From positions 1 to 7,382 of the forward strand of contig JAUVTH010000069.1 in NCBI GenBank assembly GCA_030601615.1: a stretch of 7,382 nt of DNA. The letters run 5' to 3'. The stretch comes from Gemmatimonadota bacterium. Its GTDB lineage: Bacteria; Gemmatimonadota; Gemmatimonadetes; Palauibacterales; Palauibacteraceae. Numbering within the stretch: position 1 is the stretch's first letter; every line of letters starts with the position of its first letter. A program made the position numbers and the translations under genes. Of this stretch, positions 5,438 through 7,382 are shown in pieces. The notes under the pieces were generated by a model. It ran no database searches. It was given only the letters and a program-made list of their open reading frames with translations, and was not told the DNA's origin.

Positions 5438-7382
5438 TCAACCGGGAGACAACGCCTCCGCGGGCTGGATCCGGCTCACCCGGCGCGCCGGGATGTACGT
5501 GGCCAGGATGCCGACCAGGGCGAGCGCCAGCACGACGCCTCCGAAGATCACCGGATCGCGCGCGTCGACCTCGTACAGGATGATCTGAAGCGGTCGCGTT
5601 GCGAGGGCTGCCAGCGCGATCCCGATCGTGATCCCGATCGCGAGCTGCTTGAGTCCGCGCCGCATGGCGAGGCGGATCAGACGGCCGTCGTATGCTCCGA
5701 GCGCCATACGGATACCCATCTCCCGCGTGCGCTGGCTGACCGTGAACGACATCACTCCGTACAGGCCGACCGCGGCCAGGAACAGGGCCACGAAACCGAA
5801 TGCCATGAACAGCGTGCCAAACGTCGTATAGAACCAGGTCGCGTCATCGATGACCTGCTGCATTGGCATGGCCTCGTAGATCGGCAGGTATGCGTCCATC
5901 GTCGCGACCGTCTCCAGCACGCGGGATGCCAGGCCCGCTGGGTCCCCCGTGGTGCGCACCGCGATGCTCGCCGTGTTGCCGAGGATCTCGCCGAACTGAT
6001 CCACGGCAATGTAGTAGCCGGCGGGACTGGCCTGGTTGTTTCCGATCCCCTCCATCTTCAAGTCGGGCACGATCCCGACCACCGTCATCCACTCGTAGAC
6101 CTCGTTTCCCTGGTGAATTCGGAACCGTTTCCCGAGCCCCTCTCCGTCCTCGAAGTACTCCCGCACGAAGCTCCGGTTGACGAGAGCCACGGGCAGGTTG
6201 TCCCTCGTGTCCGAGAACTCGAATGCCCGCCCGTCCAGCACCGGCGTCTCGAATGTCGCGAAGTAGCCCGGCGTGACGATGCCCTCGCGTGCCCGCGGGT
6301 AGTCCTGCTCTGTCGGATAATCGCCGCCCTCGATCTCGAACGTGCGCAACCCGTTTCCGCGAGCGGGAAGGCCATCCGACAACGTGGCCGCTTCGACGCC
6401 CGGCGTTGTCTGCAGCCGCTGCAGGAATTCACGGTAGAAATCCGTGCGATCGTCAGCCTCGGGGTAGTCGGCCTCGGGCAGGTTGATGCGTGCCGTGAAG
6501 ATGCTCTCCACCGCAAACGGCAGATCGACGGTCCGCAGTTGCGCGACGCTCTTGATCATCAGGCCCGCCGCGATCAGCAGCCCGCATGACACGGCCACCT
6601 CGCCGATCACGATGATCGACGTGATCCGCCCCATCCGGAGGCCGGAAGAGCCCCGGCCTTCGTCCTTGAGCACCTCGTTCATCCCACTGCCGGTTGCCCG
6701 TAGGGCCGGGAACAGGCCTGCGGCGACGGCCGACAGGGCCGTGATCACGATCACGAACAGCATGACCTGGGAGTCGAGGTTGAAGCTCATCCAGAAGGGC
6801 GGGGGATCGGCGGCGAGGCCCCGGTTGAACCAGGCCAGGCCCCCGACAGCGATCAACATCCCGATGGCCGCGCCGGCGAGTGAGAGGACTCCCACCTCGA
6901 TCAAGAGCTGGCGGATGACACGTAAGCGCCTCGCGCCCAGGGCGGAGCGCACGGCCACTTCCTTCTCTCGCCCGGCGGCCCGCGCGAACAGGAGATTGGC
7001 CACGTTTGCACACCCGATGAGCAGCACTCCGATCGCTGCGCCCAGCATCGCCATGAGAAGTCCGAACAGCTCATCCCCGATGACGAACTTCGTGAACGGC
7101 TCGACCACCGGGGCGAAGCCCTCGTTGGCCTCGGGGTACTGTGTCTCGAGCCGCAGTCCGATGGTGGCGAATTCTGCTGAGGCCCGGTCCAGCGAGACGC
7201 CTTCGCGTAGACGTCCGAACCCCGGGAGCTGCGGGCCCTCACCGCGCTCGTGCTCGAGCGGATTCACCTCGAGTGGGGCCCACATGTCGGCCTCGATCGG
7301 GAACTTGAACCCTTCCGGCGCCACTCCGACGATCGTTCGAGACTCACCGTTGGTGCGCACGACCTGTCCTAAGACATCGGGG
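5438..7382 (-). CDS. ADOP-type FtsX/MacB permease, 5' end missing
   Basis: The frame stays open to the right edge (648 residues visible; numbers count from the first full codon). It opens with PDVLGQVVRTNGESRTIVGVAPEGFKFP, typical of the MacB-like periplasmic domain in the acidobacterial duplicated orphan permease (ADOP) family. An in-frame GTG at 7360 is therefore internal, not the start. Two halves follow. The first FtsX region (about 106-227) has LLIGCANVANLLFARAAGR and the EVAVRSALGA loop (141-150). Another helix (255-275) precedes a second periplasmic domain (to about 515). The second FtsX region (522-640) has TREMGIRMALGA (552-563) and ends YIPARRVSRIQPAEALSPG. Seven membrane helices are visible, and an eighth should lie in the missing N-terminus (roughly 150 residues or more). 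The family resembles MacB-type ABC permeases but lacks the ATPase domain; no ATPase gene is in this window. Substrate export is inferred, substrate unknown. Confidence 0.93.
   Translation of the reverse strand, partial: PDVLGQVVRTNGESRTIVGVAPEGFKFPIEADMWAPLEVNPLEHERGEGPQLPGFGRLREGVSLDRASAEFATIGLRLETQYPEANEGFAPVVEPFTKFVIGDELFGLLMAMLGAAIGVLLIGCANVANLLFARAAGREKEVAVRSALGARRLRVIRQLLIEVGVLSLAGAAIGMLIAVGGLAWFNRGLAADPPPFWMSFNLDSQVMLFVIVITALSAVAAGLFPALRATGSGMNEVLKDEGRGSSGLRMGRITSIIVIGEVAVSCGLLIAAGLMIKSVAQLRTVDLPFAVESIFTARINLPEADYPEADDRTDFYREFLQRLQTTPGVEAATLSDGLPARGNGLRTFEIEGGDYPTEQDYPRAREGIVTPGYFATFETPVLDGRAFEFSDTRDNLPVALVNRSFVREYFEDGEGLGKRFRIHQGNEVYEWMTVVGIVPDLKMEGIGNNQASPAGYYIAVDQFGEILGNTASIAVRTTGDPAGLASRVLETVATMDAYLPIYEAMPMQQVIDDATWFYTTFGTLFMAFGFVALFLAAVGLYGVMSFTVSQRTREMGIRMALGAYDGRLIRLAMRRGLKQLAIGITIGIALAALATRPLQIILYEVDARDPVIFGGVVLALALVGILATYIPARRVSRIQPAEALSPG

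Noticed and set aside
7358..7360. GTG as start of the permease
   Set aside because: The codons upstream (PDVLGQV) continue the typical ADOP sequence to the window edge, so the GTG is an internal valine.

Overview
This is a GC-rich chromosomal window with seven genes supported by sequence; two of them run off the window edges. The closest match is Gemmatimonadota or Acidobacteriota. The main reason is the gene at the right end, an FtsX/MacB-type permease of the 'acidobacterial duplicated orphan permease' (ADOP) style. The run of exported proteins and lipoproteins and the high GC fit the same phyla. The phylum is inferred, because no rRNA or marker gene is present.

Left part (1-2140). The window opens inside a minus-strand gene for a small DUF427 protein, whose GTG start and ribosome binding site are visible. 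A 214-base divergent intergenic region follows. It is unusually AT-rich next to the plus-strand gene and carries an operator-like palindrome and a sigma70-like promoter. That gene encodes a small MerR/excisionase-type helix-turn-helix protein. Next comes a 366-residue lipoprotein built from three Spy/CpxP-like (LTxxQ) modules and a glycine-rich linker. It has a strong ribosome binding site, a possible extracytoplasmic-function (ECF) sigma promoter, and a terminator hairpin with a GAGA loop.

Middle part (2171-4570). A minus-strand serine hydrolase of the class C beta-lactamase/esterase superfamily is predicted to be a lipoprotein. Its stop codon lies inside a 9-bp tandem repeat that supplies three in-frame stops. 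Divergent from it is a small four-helix membrane protein of unknown function. That gene converges, with a 10-bp gap, on a minus-strand gene for a membrane protein with an N-terminal zinc ribbon, one membrane helix and a C-terminal SH3-like domain.

Right part (4677-7382). A second copy of the ECF-like motif (GGAAT, 18 bases, GTCTWA) precedes a secreted, beta-rich protein of unknown function. A 19-bp hairpin and a (CCGG)4 tract separate it from the convergent ADOP permease gene, whose 5' end is missing.

Almost every product is predicted to be exported or in the membrane, so the common theme is cell-envelope function. Gene orientations alternate, so this is not one operon and no single pathway can be assigned. 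I see no CRISPR array, mobile element, tRNA, rRNA or clear defence system. The most original items are the triple Spy-like lipoprotein, the zinc ribbon-TM-SH3 protein, the promoter motif shared by two exported-protein genes, and the structured control region of the HTH gene.
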